Source of the DNA: Actinernus sp. WN-2022
Taxonomy: Eukaryota > Cnidaria > Anthozoa > Actiniaria > Actinernidae
Direction of reading: 5' to 3'
Assembly (NCBI GenBank): GCA_030867875.1
Contig: JAOWCC010000936.1
Coordinates: forward strand, 80,013,032-80,077,031
DNA length: 64,000 nucleotides
Shown: one piece after another, positions 57,149 through 64,000 of the stretch
Layout: each line of letters opens with the position of its first letter
Position numbering within the stretch: position 1 is the stretch's first letter
The notes under the pieces: generated by a model
The model's input: the letters and a program-made list of their open reading frames with translations, nothing else
Told to the model about the DNA's origin: nothing
The model's database searches: none
Translations under genes and position numbers: made by a program

Positions 57149-57948
57149 CATTGACCAGTAGAAAATTCGAAAATATCGATTTCGGATTCCATATTAATGC
57201 TTTCATTGATGGTAAACAGAACACGTACTTTATAGCAAAAGACGTTGCAAAAGCACTAGGTTATGTCGATACTGACCAAGCAATAAGGAGGCATGTGGAA
57301 TCAGAAGACAAACACACATACCCTATCAATTCTACGGGTCAGGTTAGACACCAAATAATAATCAATGAAGGTGGTCTATATTCACTCATTCTTGGTTCAC
57401 AATTAGATTCGGCTAAAGCATTCAAAAAATGGGTCACATCAATAGTGCTACCATCTGTCAGGAAGTATGGATACTATGCGGCATTCAAGAGTTCAAATAC
57501 ACTAATATTCAAGATAGAAGATGAATATGATCTGCATACAAAAGTGGTGCAATACATCAGACGCTTCTATCCTGGCGTCATAATGGTTCCTGGACTTGGT
57601 GAAAATCAAACTACAGCTACAAGAAGAATCGATTCTTATAAGAAAGGCTATATGAAAGGCCAACCTGATCTCATCATAGATAATTACCATATGAAGTATA
57701 GAGGTCTATGCATTGAATTCAAGACTCCCAAATGTAATGGTGTCATATCGAAAGAACAAAGAGAGTTACTGAAAAGATATGAAGATAATGGATACAAGTG
57801 TATAGTTTCCAATGATTACGATCTAACTATTAGAGAAATCGATAGCTATTGCCGTAATATTCGCGTCTTGTGTATTCATTGTAATAGAAAGTTCATTTCG
57901 AGTTATACATTGAATAGACATAAGAAGTATTTCCATAGGATCTCTTGA
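57145..57948 (+). CDS. Bro-N / VRR-NUC-like nuclease / C2H2 zinc-finger fusion
   Basis: 267 residues, three parts. Bro-N domain (about 10-112): FIAKDVAKALGYVDTDQAI, INEGGLYSLILGS, KAFKKWVTSIVLPSVRKYG. PD-(D/E)XK nuclease, VRR-NUC-like (about 130-225): GQPDLII (Asp 175), CIEFKTP (Glu 191, Lys 193), SKEQRELLKRYEDNGYKCIV. C-terminal C2H2 finger (243-264): CIHCNRKF..LNRHKKYFH. Bro-N domains bind DNA in viruses and phages; VRR-NUC domains cut structured DNA. The fusion could resolve replication intermediates or target foreign DNA. Followed by a 32-bp repeat array. Confidence 0.88.
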   Translation: MALTSRKFENIDFGFHINAFIDGKQNTYFIAKDVAKALGYVDTDQAIRRHVESEDKHTYPINSTGQVRHQIIINEGGLYSLILGSQLDSAKAFKKWVTSIVLPSVRKYGYYAAFKSSNTLIFKIEDEYDLHTKVVQYIRRFYPGVIMVPGLGENQTTATRRIDSYKKGYMKGQPDLIIDNYHMKYRGLCIEFKTPKCNGVISKEQRELLKRYEDNGYKCIVSNDYDLTIREIDSYCRNIRVLCIHCNRKFISSYTLNRHKKYFHRIS

Positions 57949-57949
57949 C

Positions 57950-58190
57950 AATCTCTTGAGTGTCTCTTACGATCTCTTGATAACGCTGTTGGAATCTCTT
58001 GACTATCTGTTGGAACCTCTTGACTATCTGTTGGAATCTCTTACGATCTCTTGATAACGCTGTTGGAGTCTCTTACGATCTCTTGATAACGCTGTTGGAA
58101 TCTCTTACGATCTCTTGATAACGCTGTTGGAGTCTCTTACGATCTCTTGATAACGCTGTTGGAATCTCTTGAGTGGACTCTAGATCTAAA
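57950..58190. repeat. 32-bp tandem repeat array within the Polinton
   Basis: The unit ACGATCTCTTGATAACGCTG plus TTGGA(A/G)TCTCTT is repeated five or six times, with shorter CTCTTGACTATCTGTTGGAA variants at the left. It is the largest non-coding gap in the element (about 270 bp). A repeat array next to a DNA-binding gene could be an enhancer or replication site, similar in layout to viral homologous regions; function is inferred. Confidence 0.85.
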
Positions 58191-58219
58191 CACTAGTTAT
58201 GATAATGCATTATAGTAGA

Positions 58220-58588
58220 ATGTCTAACATTAGTGATCAAATTACGAAGGAACCAGAAATCAGCAAGGCAATATCTAAAGTGAAAGATCCCAAGAAGGTT
58301 GAAGCTGGTAAAAGGCTAGCTGAATACCATAGGAAGGCTAAGAAGGCTCTTGAAACAGAACCCACACAACAAGAAGAATCGTATTCGAACTACATACCAG
58401 AGTTATCATTCACAACAGTACTGACAATTGTTGGAATAGGCTTGACTGCTGTGGATCTATTCTTCAGATATAGAAACGATCAAGTCAATAACACTAAACA
58501 TGAAGATACGATAGAACGTAATACAATTGAAGAAAGCGAAGTAATACCATCAACTAAAACCGCAATCCATAAAATAGGGATGGAATAG
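58220..58588 (+). CDS. Small single-pass membrane protein with a basic N-terminal domain
   Basis: 122 residues from the ATG at 58220; an ATG at 58199 would add seven residues but the start MSNISDQ follows the TATAGTAGA spacing better. A Lys/Glu-rich helix (SKVKDPKKVEAGKRLAEYHR) is followed by a hydrophobic segment (TTVLTIVGIGLTAVDLFF) and an acidic tail. Similar small membrane proteins form part of Polinton late gene sets. Role unknown, perhaps virion membrane. Confidence 0.8.
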   Translation: MSNISDQITKEPEISKAISKVKDPKKVEAGKRLAEYHRKAKKALETEPTQQEESYSNYIPELSFTTVLTIVGIGLTAVDLFFRYRNDQVNNTKHEDTIERNTIEESEVIPSTKTAIHKIGME

Positions 58589-58625
58589 CGTTCATCTAAA
58601 GTCAAGCTGATACGTATAATATATC

Positions 58626-58847
58626 ATGGTTGAGAACAAACTAGTCAAGACATTCACAGATGCATCGATCCTGGTTGGAGCCTCAGCTGCCATTGGATAT
58701 GTCTCCAAGAAGATGATGAAAGAATCGTTTCTAAATGACCCATCAACAAGCATCACGAATTATGGTAAATGGGTTCTAGTACTAGCTTCAAGTATATATC
58801 TGAAAGACTACCTCGAAGATAAGAAGATAATCCCCAAGTCACTTTAA
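58626..58847 (+). CDS. 73-residue membrane protein
   Basis: Hydrophobic stretches at ASILVGASAAIGYVS and WVLVLASSIYL, with charged ends. GTATAATATATC lies just before the ATG. No homology recognised; probably a small virion membrane protein. Confidence 0.7.
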   Translation: MVENKLVKTFTDASILVGASAAIGYVSKKMMKESFLNDPSTSITNYGKWVLVLASSIYLKDYLEDKKIIPKSL

Positions 58848-58873
58848 AATAAATCACATTATAAGATATATAG

Positions 58874-59287
58874 ATGGCAACGATAGCTATCATGGCGTTA
58901 TCAGCAGTCGTCAATGCTACGGCCTTCGTTGGCGGGTCGTACCTCGCAAAGTATCTCTCGAGTGGCGATGTAGATAAGGAACGAATAAGACATGACAAAG
59001 CTCTAGAGAAGTACCAACATGATATGGGAGAGTGGGAAAAGAAGAAAAGAGAATATCAAGATTGGTTATCTGAAAAATATAATAATCGACTTCAAGCTGA
59101 CAACAACGACAAAGAGGTCGACAACGCTTTCAAACTATATGCTAGAATGCATCCAGATGTCGATTTGAACAATGAGCCACAGTTATCTAATTACTACAAA
59201 CCAAGCACTAACCAAAGACAGTACGAAATGGCATATGTTGGTGGTGGCATAATGGCAATAACATATGTAGCCTCTAAATTCATATAA
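58874..59287 (+). CDS. 137-residue membrane protein with a charged centre
   Basis: N-terminal hydrophobic segment (ATIAIMALSAVVNATAFVGG), a central highly charged helix (KALEKYQHDMGEWEKKKREY), and a C-terminal hydrophobic segment (MAYVGGGIMAITYVASKF). An ATTATAAGATATATAG stretch precedes the ATG. Unknown family. Confidence 0.75.
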   Translation: MATIAIMALSAVVNATAFVGGSYLAKYLSSGDVDKERIRHDKALEKYQHDMGEWEKKKREYQDWLSEKYNNRLQADNNDKEVDNAFKLYARMHPDVDLNNEPQLSNYYKPSTNQRQYEMAYVGGGIMAITYVASKFI

Positions 59288-59312
59288 AAAGCAATCAATT
59301 AATATTAACCAT

Positions 59313-60242
59313 ATGGATTTAGATCCTGATACAGATACTAGAAATCCTTTTGATCACAACAATCATGGTGATGAGCGTGGGAATGACGATGGTTACGAAA
59401 TGGCTCATATGACATCAACCCATAGTAAACCCTATACTAGCCACCACAACAACGAAGAGACCTCATTCATAGAAAACATAGATGACACTACTCCATTGAT
59501 AACCAAGGAAAGTAGTGTTAATGAGGCTTGGGATAGAATTCGTGCGAAGTTTCCAAATGTCGATCATACTAAGTTCCTAGCGACGATTGATGAATGGGGT
59601 CAAGTGGTTGTTAGACTCAACAAGTCAAGTGGAAAGAGCCATTCACTGTTCATTGGTGATAAGGTAAATGGAAAATTACCAAAGACTCTAGTCAAAGCTC
59701 TTGGTCCTATTGCCAATAAGATCATAGACGACAACGAGGAAAACATATCGAGAAAGAAGGTCAAATTAAGAGAGCTAGAAATAGACTTGGACGAAGCTTC
59801 CCAAATAGATGACCTAGATGTTAGAGAAAGATTGAACAAGTCACTTCGAGAACAAATCATAGAAAAAGAAGTCGAGATCGAGTATTTGGAACACATGAAT
59901 GAAGTCATAGAAGAGCACATGTCTCTAAAAGATCGCATAAAATCCATATTCAAGAAGTACGGATTCACTATAATTGCAATCGCATCATCCATTGGAGTAA
60001 TCATTGGAGTCATCGTTAGCAGCTTGCGGAATGGCTTATCTAGTGTTGCGAATGGTCTTGGAAATGGTTTGAAAACGATTGGAAAGAAACTAGGTGACAT
60101 ACTACCAGGAATGATTGGTGCTATTGCTAGCTTCGTTTTCAGAACTGCTGGAGAAGTCGTTAGTTTCTTGGCTAAGAATGCATGGCTTCTAATAGTTGCT
60201 GTGGTTGTTTTTGTTGTAGAACAATATAAAAAGAGAAAATGA
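59313..60242 (+). CDS. 309-residue coiled-coil membrane protein
   Basis: Residues 1-65 are acidic and His/Asn-rich, likely disordered. About 70-135 is a small globular part (EAWDRIRAKFPNVDHTKF, WGQVVVRLNKSSG). About 143-205 is a coiled coil. Residues 217-237 (GFTIIAIASSIGVIIGVIV) and 287-302 (WLLIVAVVVFVVE) are membrane segments, with Gly-rich amphipathic repeats between them (NGLSSVANGLGNGLKTIGKK). This layout suggests a membrane-active virion protein. The long open frame on the opposite strand is a shadow. Confidence 0.8.
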   Translation: MDLDPDTDTRNPFDHNNHGDERGNDDGYEMAHMTSTHSKPYTSHHNNEETSFIENIDDTTPLITKESSVNEAWDRIRAKFPNVDHTKFLATIDEWGQVVVRLNKSSGKSHSLFIGDKVNGKLPKTLVKALGPIANKIIDDNEENISRKKVKLRELEIDLDEASQIDDLDVRERLNKSLREQIIEKEVEIEYLEHMNEVIEEHMSLKDRIKSIFKKYGFTIIAIASSIGVIIGVIVSSLRNGLSSVANGLGNGLKTIGKKLGDILPGMIGAIASFVFRTAGEVVSFLAKNAWLLIVAVVVFVVEQYKKRK

Positions 60243-60250
60243 TCATATGG

Positions 60251-60258
60251 TATAATGG
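60251..60258 (+). promoter_or_regulatory. TATAATGG motif at a start codon
   Basis: Same motif as at 57141 and 60922, overlapping the ATG of the first 214-residue gene. Confidence 0.4.
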
Positions 60259-60899
60259 TAGTGCTATACGTCGAAATGGAGAAAGCTGATGAGACTACGT
60301 ATTTGAGAAATCCAATCGATGTTGGAAAGCATACGTCAATGATAAGCTGCAATTTCAAGAATGAGTTGTACGATCTCATGAGTGAAGGCACGGTTTCCAA
60401 TACCCAAGGTAATGTCAGACTTCGCATTCCCCAAGGAGATTATACTATGGAAAGCTTCAAAATTGCCATAAGTAAAGCTATCTCCCTTGGTGATAAGCCA
60501 CTCAGTATAGAAATAATAGGAAGCAAAGCATACCTCATTCCTAATGAAAATCTCACACTAAATGACAGCTTAGCTAAATTACTCAACATCGAAATGAGAC
60601 TAAAACGAGAATCCCGAAATGAGATTGAGATTACGAAGAGCCCAAGTGTTATATACATTCATTACGATCTCATCGATTCAACAGAAGTACTGAAAGGAAC
60701 TAAACATTCACAGATCCTATCAGCTATAGAACTAGGTAAGAAAGGAGAGAAGGCATCATATGCTCCTAACAATAGACTCAATATTGGTGTCAGAGAGGTC
60801 GAATATGGCAATAGCATTCGTTTATGGATAACGGATGGCGACAACGGAACAATAAATGATGGAATCTATCCAATGAGGCTCGTGTTAGAACTCATTTAG
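60255..60899 (+). CDS. Beta-rich protein, tandem copy 1
   Basis: 214 residues. N-terminal half: VVLYVEMEKADETTYLRNPI, ISCNFKNELYDL; then SLAKLLNIEM. C-terminal half is strand-rich: VIYIHYDLIDSTEVLKG, SQILSAIELGKK, YAPNNRLNIGVREVEYGNSI, NDGIYPMRLVLELI. It ends where its paralogue starts 26 bp later. Such strand-rich proteins in Polintons may be minor capsid or fibre-type proteins; this assignment is weak. Confidence 0.8.
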   Translation: MVVLYVEMEKADETTYLRNPIDVGKHTSMISCNFKNELYDLMSEGTVSNTQGNVRLRIPQGDYTMESFKIAISKAISLGDKPLSIEIIGSKAYLIPNENLTLNDSLAKLLNIEMRLKRESRNEIEITKSPSVIYIHYDLIDSTEVLKGTKHSQILSAIELGKKGEKASYAPNNRLNIGVREVEYGNSIRLWITDGDNGTINDGIYPMRLVLELI

Positions 60900-60921
60900 A
60901 AAGAGAAATAGACTATACAGT

Positions 60922-60929
60922 TATAATGG
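60922..60929 (+). promoter_or_regulatory. TATAATGG motif at a start codon
   Basis: Third copy of the motif, in the 26-bp gap before the second 214-residue gene. As this gap is the only space between the paralogues, the motif is likely part of the duplicated control sequence. Confidence 0.4.
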
Positions 60930-61570
60930 TAGTACTACATGTCGAAATGATGAAATCCAATGAAACAATCTATTTGAAGTTTCCAATTGAAGTTAAGAAA
61001 TCGATTTCAATAGTTAGTTGCAATTTCGACGATTACCTATACAACCTTACTAGTGATGGCTCAATCCTCGATAATCAATATAACATGATAGCTAGATTCA
61101 CTAAGGGGTACTACGATACGCGCAAGGTTATAACTACGATACACAAATCTGGAGCGGTGAGTAGTGGCGCTATATCCTTAGAAGCCATTAAAGGTGTGCC
61201 ATACTTGGTGCCGAATAAAGATATCACATTAAACAATAGCTTAGCTAAACTGCTTGGAATCAGTACTACATTGAAGAAAGAATCAAGGAGCGTGATTGAG
61301 GTCGTAGAAACGTATGAAGCAATATACATACATTGCGATCTTATCAATCCAATGCAGGTCATAAAAAGAACCGAACATTCACAAATCCTAACAGCAATAG
61401 AACTAGGTAAGAAAGAAGAAAAGGTGTCGTATGCTCCTAACGATAGACTCAACATAGGTGTTAGAGAGGTCGACTATACCAATAGCATTCGTTTGTGGAT
61501 AACGGATAGCAATAACGGAATGATAAATGATGGAATCTATCCAATGAGACTCGTATTAGAAATCGTTTAA
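60926..61570 (+). CDS. Beta-rich protein, tandem copy 2
   Basis: 214 residues, same length and architecture as the gene just upstream. The C-terminal 80 residues are the most alike (NRLNIGVREV versus DRLNIGVREV, NSIRLWITD, NDGIYPMRLVLE); the first 100 have drifted much more (IPQGDYTMESFKIA versus FTKGYYDTRKVITT). The pattern suggests gene duplication followed by divergence of the N-terminal half. Likely the same structural role in the particle or attachment; unproven. Confidence 0.8.
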   Translation: MVVLHVEMMKSNETIYLKFPIEVKKSISIVSCNFDDYLYNLTSDGSILDNQYNMIARFTKGYYDTRKVITTIHKSGAVSSGAISLEAIKGVPYLVPNKDITLNNSLAKLLGISTTLKKESRSVIEVVETYEAIYIHCDLINPMQVIKRTEHSQILTAIELGKKEEKVSYAPNDRLNIGVREVDYTNSIRLWITDSNNGMINDGIYPMRLVLEIV

Positions 61571-61584
61571 AAAGGAAAACGGTA

Positions 61585-62632
61585 ATGACAATATACATGG
61601 TTGACTACGATAGGATCTATCCTGATGTACCACAGAACGACAACAACAACAACTTGCAAACTCCAACTGGAGAGAACTTCAGACTCCATAAAGTTAATAC
61701 CGTTTTACTGGAGCTAGGATCTGAAATCAAGCACTATGAGAAGGTACGAAAAAAGTACAATAGAACACGGGGAATCTTTCACAATATCGCTGTAGGATGT
61801 GGTACGCTTTCAGTCATATAGAGTACCGAAGTGTGACGTCACAAATTTGCAAAATTTAGATGTAGAATGTTTGGACCACTGATTCAGAAAGAGCAATATA
61901 AAAGAACATTACATACCAAAAATGAGGTGTATACGATGAAAAGCAGCTGAGATATGGGCATTGGAATATATACTTTTCTTTAACAAATCACTGTATTTTT
62001 GTACTGGTTCATAAACTTAGGAACCAGGACAAAAATACATTGTTTTGTTAAAGAATATTATATATTCCAATGCCCATATCTCGGCCGCTTTTCATCTTAT
62101 TCACCTCATTTTTGCTATGTAATGTTCTTTTATCGTGTTCTTTCTGCAACTGTGGTCAAATGTTGTTAAAGGGAATTTTTTTTATTTATGACGTCATCAC
62201 TTCGGTACTCTATTGACTAGTTCAGTATTAGTGACCTCACTGTCTGGGATTGGCATCGTTGTTGGACTCCCAATAGGAGTAGTCGCAGCCATATGTGGTG
62301 CAGTCTCAGCCTCATGCGTAACAGCTACAAAATCGTTGACTAAGAAGGTGTCCAAGCATGAAAATACAGTCATGTTAGCCAAAGCGAAATTGAATACGAT
62401 TCGCGACCTAGTATCGAAAGCGTTGAATGACAACAAGATAAGCGACGAAGAATTTGAATTGATCATGATTGAGTCCAACAAATATGAAGTCTTGAAAGCC
62501 GAAATTCGTCAGAAAGACACCAACACATCTCCAAAAGAGGTACCCAAAAAAAACGACATCGTAGACACTCAGAAAATACGAGAAGAGGCAAAACAGGAAC
62601 TCATAAGACAATTAATAAGACCAGAGAAGTGA
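61585..62632 (+). pseudogene. Membrane protein gene split by a MITE
   Basis: The first part (61585-61818) encodes MTIYMVDYDRIYPDVPQ, an Asn-rich linker and a basic helix ending in AVGCGTLSV. A palindromic element then interrupts it. The second part (62213-62632) continues with a Gly/Ala-rich membrane stretch (LSGIGIVVGLPIGVVAAICG), a charged helix (KHENTVMLAKAKLN) and an acidic/basic tail. Neither half has a plausible separate start. The two halves together look like one small membrane protein of about 215-220 residues, probably a virion component. The break should abolish the normal product. Confidence 0.7.
61821..62210. mobile_element. 390-bp palindromic MITE inside the Polinton
   Basis: Ends are GAGTACCGAAGTG and the mirror CACTTCGGTACTC, flanked by TA on each side. 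Pairing extends over most of the length (CCAATGCCCATATCTC and its inverse), so the whole element folds back. TA targets suggest mobilisation by a Tc1/mariner-like transposase. Confidence 0.88.
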
Positions 62633-62727
62633 CCTTTTCATATGACGCAACACCATATGGTGGATACATCTACAAGCTTAGATATGAGAAATATATATAG
62701 AGAGTAGGCTAGTAATACGATCATAAC
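62633..62727. other. Gap before the last gene
   Basis: 95 bp with GAAATATATATAG at 62689-62701 and CGATCATAAC just before the ATG; a possible promoter. Confidence 0.4.
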
Positions 62728-64000
62728 ATGAATATAGAATCCGATAAGGAAGCCTTCCATCGATACTATCCAAATGCAAAGATAAGTGATCACGATATGA
62801 TGACCATCATAGAGAAATTCAATAGAACACATCCTAAGATCAATTTCAGGACTCATCTACAAAAACTGAACTTACTATGGGATAGATTCAAACAACGTTA
62901 TCCTAATGCCAATCTAAGTGAATTCTATAAGGAATCAACTGAAGAGAAAGACGGAATCATTCACTATGACGTCTACTTCAAAGGACCAGATATGGACCAT
63001 GGCGTATTTGGTAACAAACAGTACATTGACAATATTGATTCCATTTCAATTGTCGACAGGCAAGCTATGGAACACGCATTAGGTCGTGCACAAGAGTTTC
63101 CAGATTCCCTACTACCAACTACTCAAAAATACTCGATCCCTGCAATTCCATTCATACAAACAGCATTAGACATTGCTCTATTCTTGAAAGAAATGAGAAT
63201 TCATGTTTCTCAAACTCAATACTTCATCATAAAATTTCGTGACATCTTCAAAGAAACGACAGTGACATTCAAGTCTGGTAAACAGGCAAGAGATTGGTTA
63301 GGTGCACCTGACTATGAATACTGGCCTCAGCAATTGAACTTCGCCGTATGGTGTGCTACTTCAGCCTGTGGAATTAGCTTACATGAACACTATCCTCCCG
63401 TAGTTCAATCATTCATCAAGTTTCATGTTTATTTTACTGTGAGAAGGATCCTATATGAGTTGGGAACTCCATTACCAGATGATCACGTATTCAAACAAAC
63501 AGACAATCACTATAGCAAAGTTGCCTTCCAACGACTATGCAACGAATTCAATCTTCATACTAATCCGGACTTCAGGTGGAAAGGAGGTCGTAATCATGGT
63601 TTAGGAGACATCTTCCTACTCTATGACGATGGCTACCAAAACGTTCATACGATTCGTGGATACGATATAGATGCAAATGCATATCCAAGTCCAGATGGTG
63701 AACTCTTCAAAGACGAGGGTGGTAAGACCGATTTAGGAAACCTGATTTCATTCATTCGTAATGATGATCATGGTGGTAAGCAATATTCTTGGTTTGCTAA
63801 CGATAAAAGTCATGGATTAACCAAATCTGGAATGGCTAGATTGAATAGGTCAGTTGAAGCATTCGTCTACTGCATATTAGGCTCACAAGTCACTACGAGA
63901 TCAACCATTATTGGAACTGGTGGAAGTGCTATCGAAACTCAACAGCAGATGTTGGTACTTTTCGAAAGCTCTGTAATTGAGGGTAACATATCGAAGAGTA
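62728..64000 (+). CDS. Large unrecognised protein, runs off the window
   Basis: At least 424 residues, open to the end of the window. Starts MNIESDKEAFHRYYPNAKIS. Soluble, rich in His, Tyr and Trp; no membrane segment. Recognisable stretches: HGVFGNKQYIDNIDSISIVD, PAIPFIQTALDIALFLKEM, NFAVWCATSACGISL, VVQSFIKFHVYFTVRRILYE, FRWKGGRNHGLGDIFLLY and RLNRSVEAFVYCILGSQVTT. The repeated RYYPNAK../RYPNANLSEF.. at about residues 11 and 57 suggests a short N-terminal duplication. I do not recognise the family. Its size and late position are compatible with a structural or surface protein, or a second capsid component. Confidence 0.85.
   Translation, partial: MNIESDKEAFHRYYPNAKISDHDMMTIIEKFNRTHPKINFRTHLQKLNLLWDRFKQRYPNANLSEFYKESTEEKDGIIHYDVYFKGPDMDHGVFGNKQYIDNIDSISIVDRQAMEHALGRAQEFPDSLLPTTQKYSIPAIPFIQTALDIALFLKEMRIHVSQTQYFIIKFRDIFKETTVTFKSGKQARDWLGAPDYEYWPQQLNFAVWCATSACGISLHEHYPPVVQSFIKFHVYFTVRRILYELGTPLPDDHVFKQTDNHYSKVAFQRLCNEFNLHTNPDFRWKGGRNHGLGDIFLLYDDGYQNVHTIRGYDIDANAYPSPDGELFKDEGGKTDLGNLISFIRNDDHGGKQYSWFANDKSHGLTKSGMARLNRSVEAFVYCILGSQVTTRSTIIGTGGSAIETQQQMLVLFESSVIEGNISKS

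Larger units (their letters stand above)
48606..64000. mobile_element. Polinton/Maverick (adintovirus-like) element; right end outside the window
   Basis: A run of compact intronless genes begins after a repeat-rich terminus: protein-primed-type DNA polymerase B, retroviral-type integrase, putative capsid protein, packaging ATPase, and a cluster of small membrane proteins. PolB plus rve integrase plus capsid and ATPase defines Polintons/adintoviruses. No adenain-type protease was found; it may lie beyond 64000. All genes but the integrase are on the plus strand, with gaps of only 2-60 bp between most. Nearly every frame is intact, suggesting a recent insertion or recent activity. The left limit is judged from an AGTAGTAGT start, typical of Polinton termini, and is uncertain. 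Confidence 0.9.

Noticed and set aside
57950..58190. CRISPR-like array in the Polinton
   Set aside because: Contiguous 32-bp tandem units without variable spacers.
59600..60427. 275-codon open frame on the minus strand
   Set aside because: Antisense shadow of the 309-residue membrane protein and the next gene; no recognisable motif.

Overview
The window looks like animal nuclear DNA, most likely from an anthozoan cnidarian (coral or sea anemone). It has spliced genes with GT/AG introns, one exon of a Cys-loop ligand-gated channel, CR1/L2-like and Ty3/gypsy-like retroelements, many short inverted-repeat DNA transposons, tRNA-derived repeats, and a RecQ-like helicase beside a DUF6589-type protein. 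Nothing suggests bacterial operons. The species call is inference.

Region 1 (1-26 kb) is almost gene-free. It holds a 1-kb minisatellite, several foldback elements, a non-autonomous transposon with a perfect 9-bp target duplication (12195-13167), a 720-bp triplet-repeat block, the 3' end of a CR1-like LINE, tRNA-like repeat heads, and one convincing host exon (4729-4946, minus).

Region 2 (26-30.4 kb) is a decayed Ty3/gypsy-like retrotransposon on the plus strand (gag, protease, RT, RNase H, integrase). Stops and frameshifts break it, and a LINE 3' end has landed inside its RT.

Region 3 (30.46-41.0 kb) is a 10.5-kb element with long inverted termini and a TA target duplication. It contains a CR1-like LINE, which contains a 3.8-kb inverted-repeat element, which contains a 576-bp MITE. 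A separate 1.1-kb palindromic element has split the left terminal repeat, and satellite arrays fill the right side. No transposase is visible.

Region 4 (41-48.6 kb) holds two convergent spliced genes: a RecQ-family helicase (plus), broken in exon 2 by a 238-bp MITE with a perfect 8-bp duplication, and a 5'-incomplete DUF6589-type gene (minus). More MITEs lie between and around them.

Region 5 (48.6 kb to the window end) is a Polinton/Maverick (adintovirus-like) virus-derived element of at least 15 kb whose right end lies outside the window. It encodes a protein-primed-type family B DNA polymerase, a retroviral-type integrase (minus), a putative major capsid protein, an FtsK/HerA-type packaging ATPase, a TATA-binding-protein-like protein, a Bro-N/PD-(D/E)XK nuclease/zinc-finger fusion, a set of small membrane proteins, a tandemly duplicated beta-rich protein, and a large unrecognised protein running off the end. 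Almost all frames are open, so the copy is young; the one clear lesion is a 390-bp palindromic MITE that splits a membrane-protein gene. The integrase would insert the element, the polymerase copy it, and the capsid protein and ATPase package it. The TBP-like protein and a TATAATGG motif at three start codons hint at element-specific transcription. This region is the most interesting part of the window.
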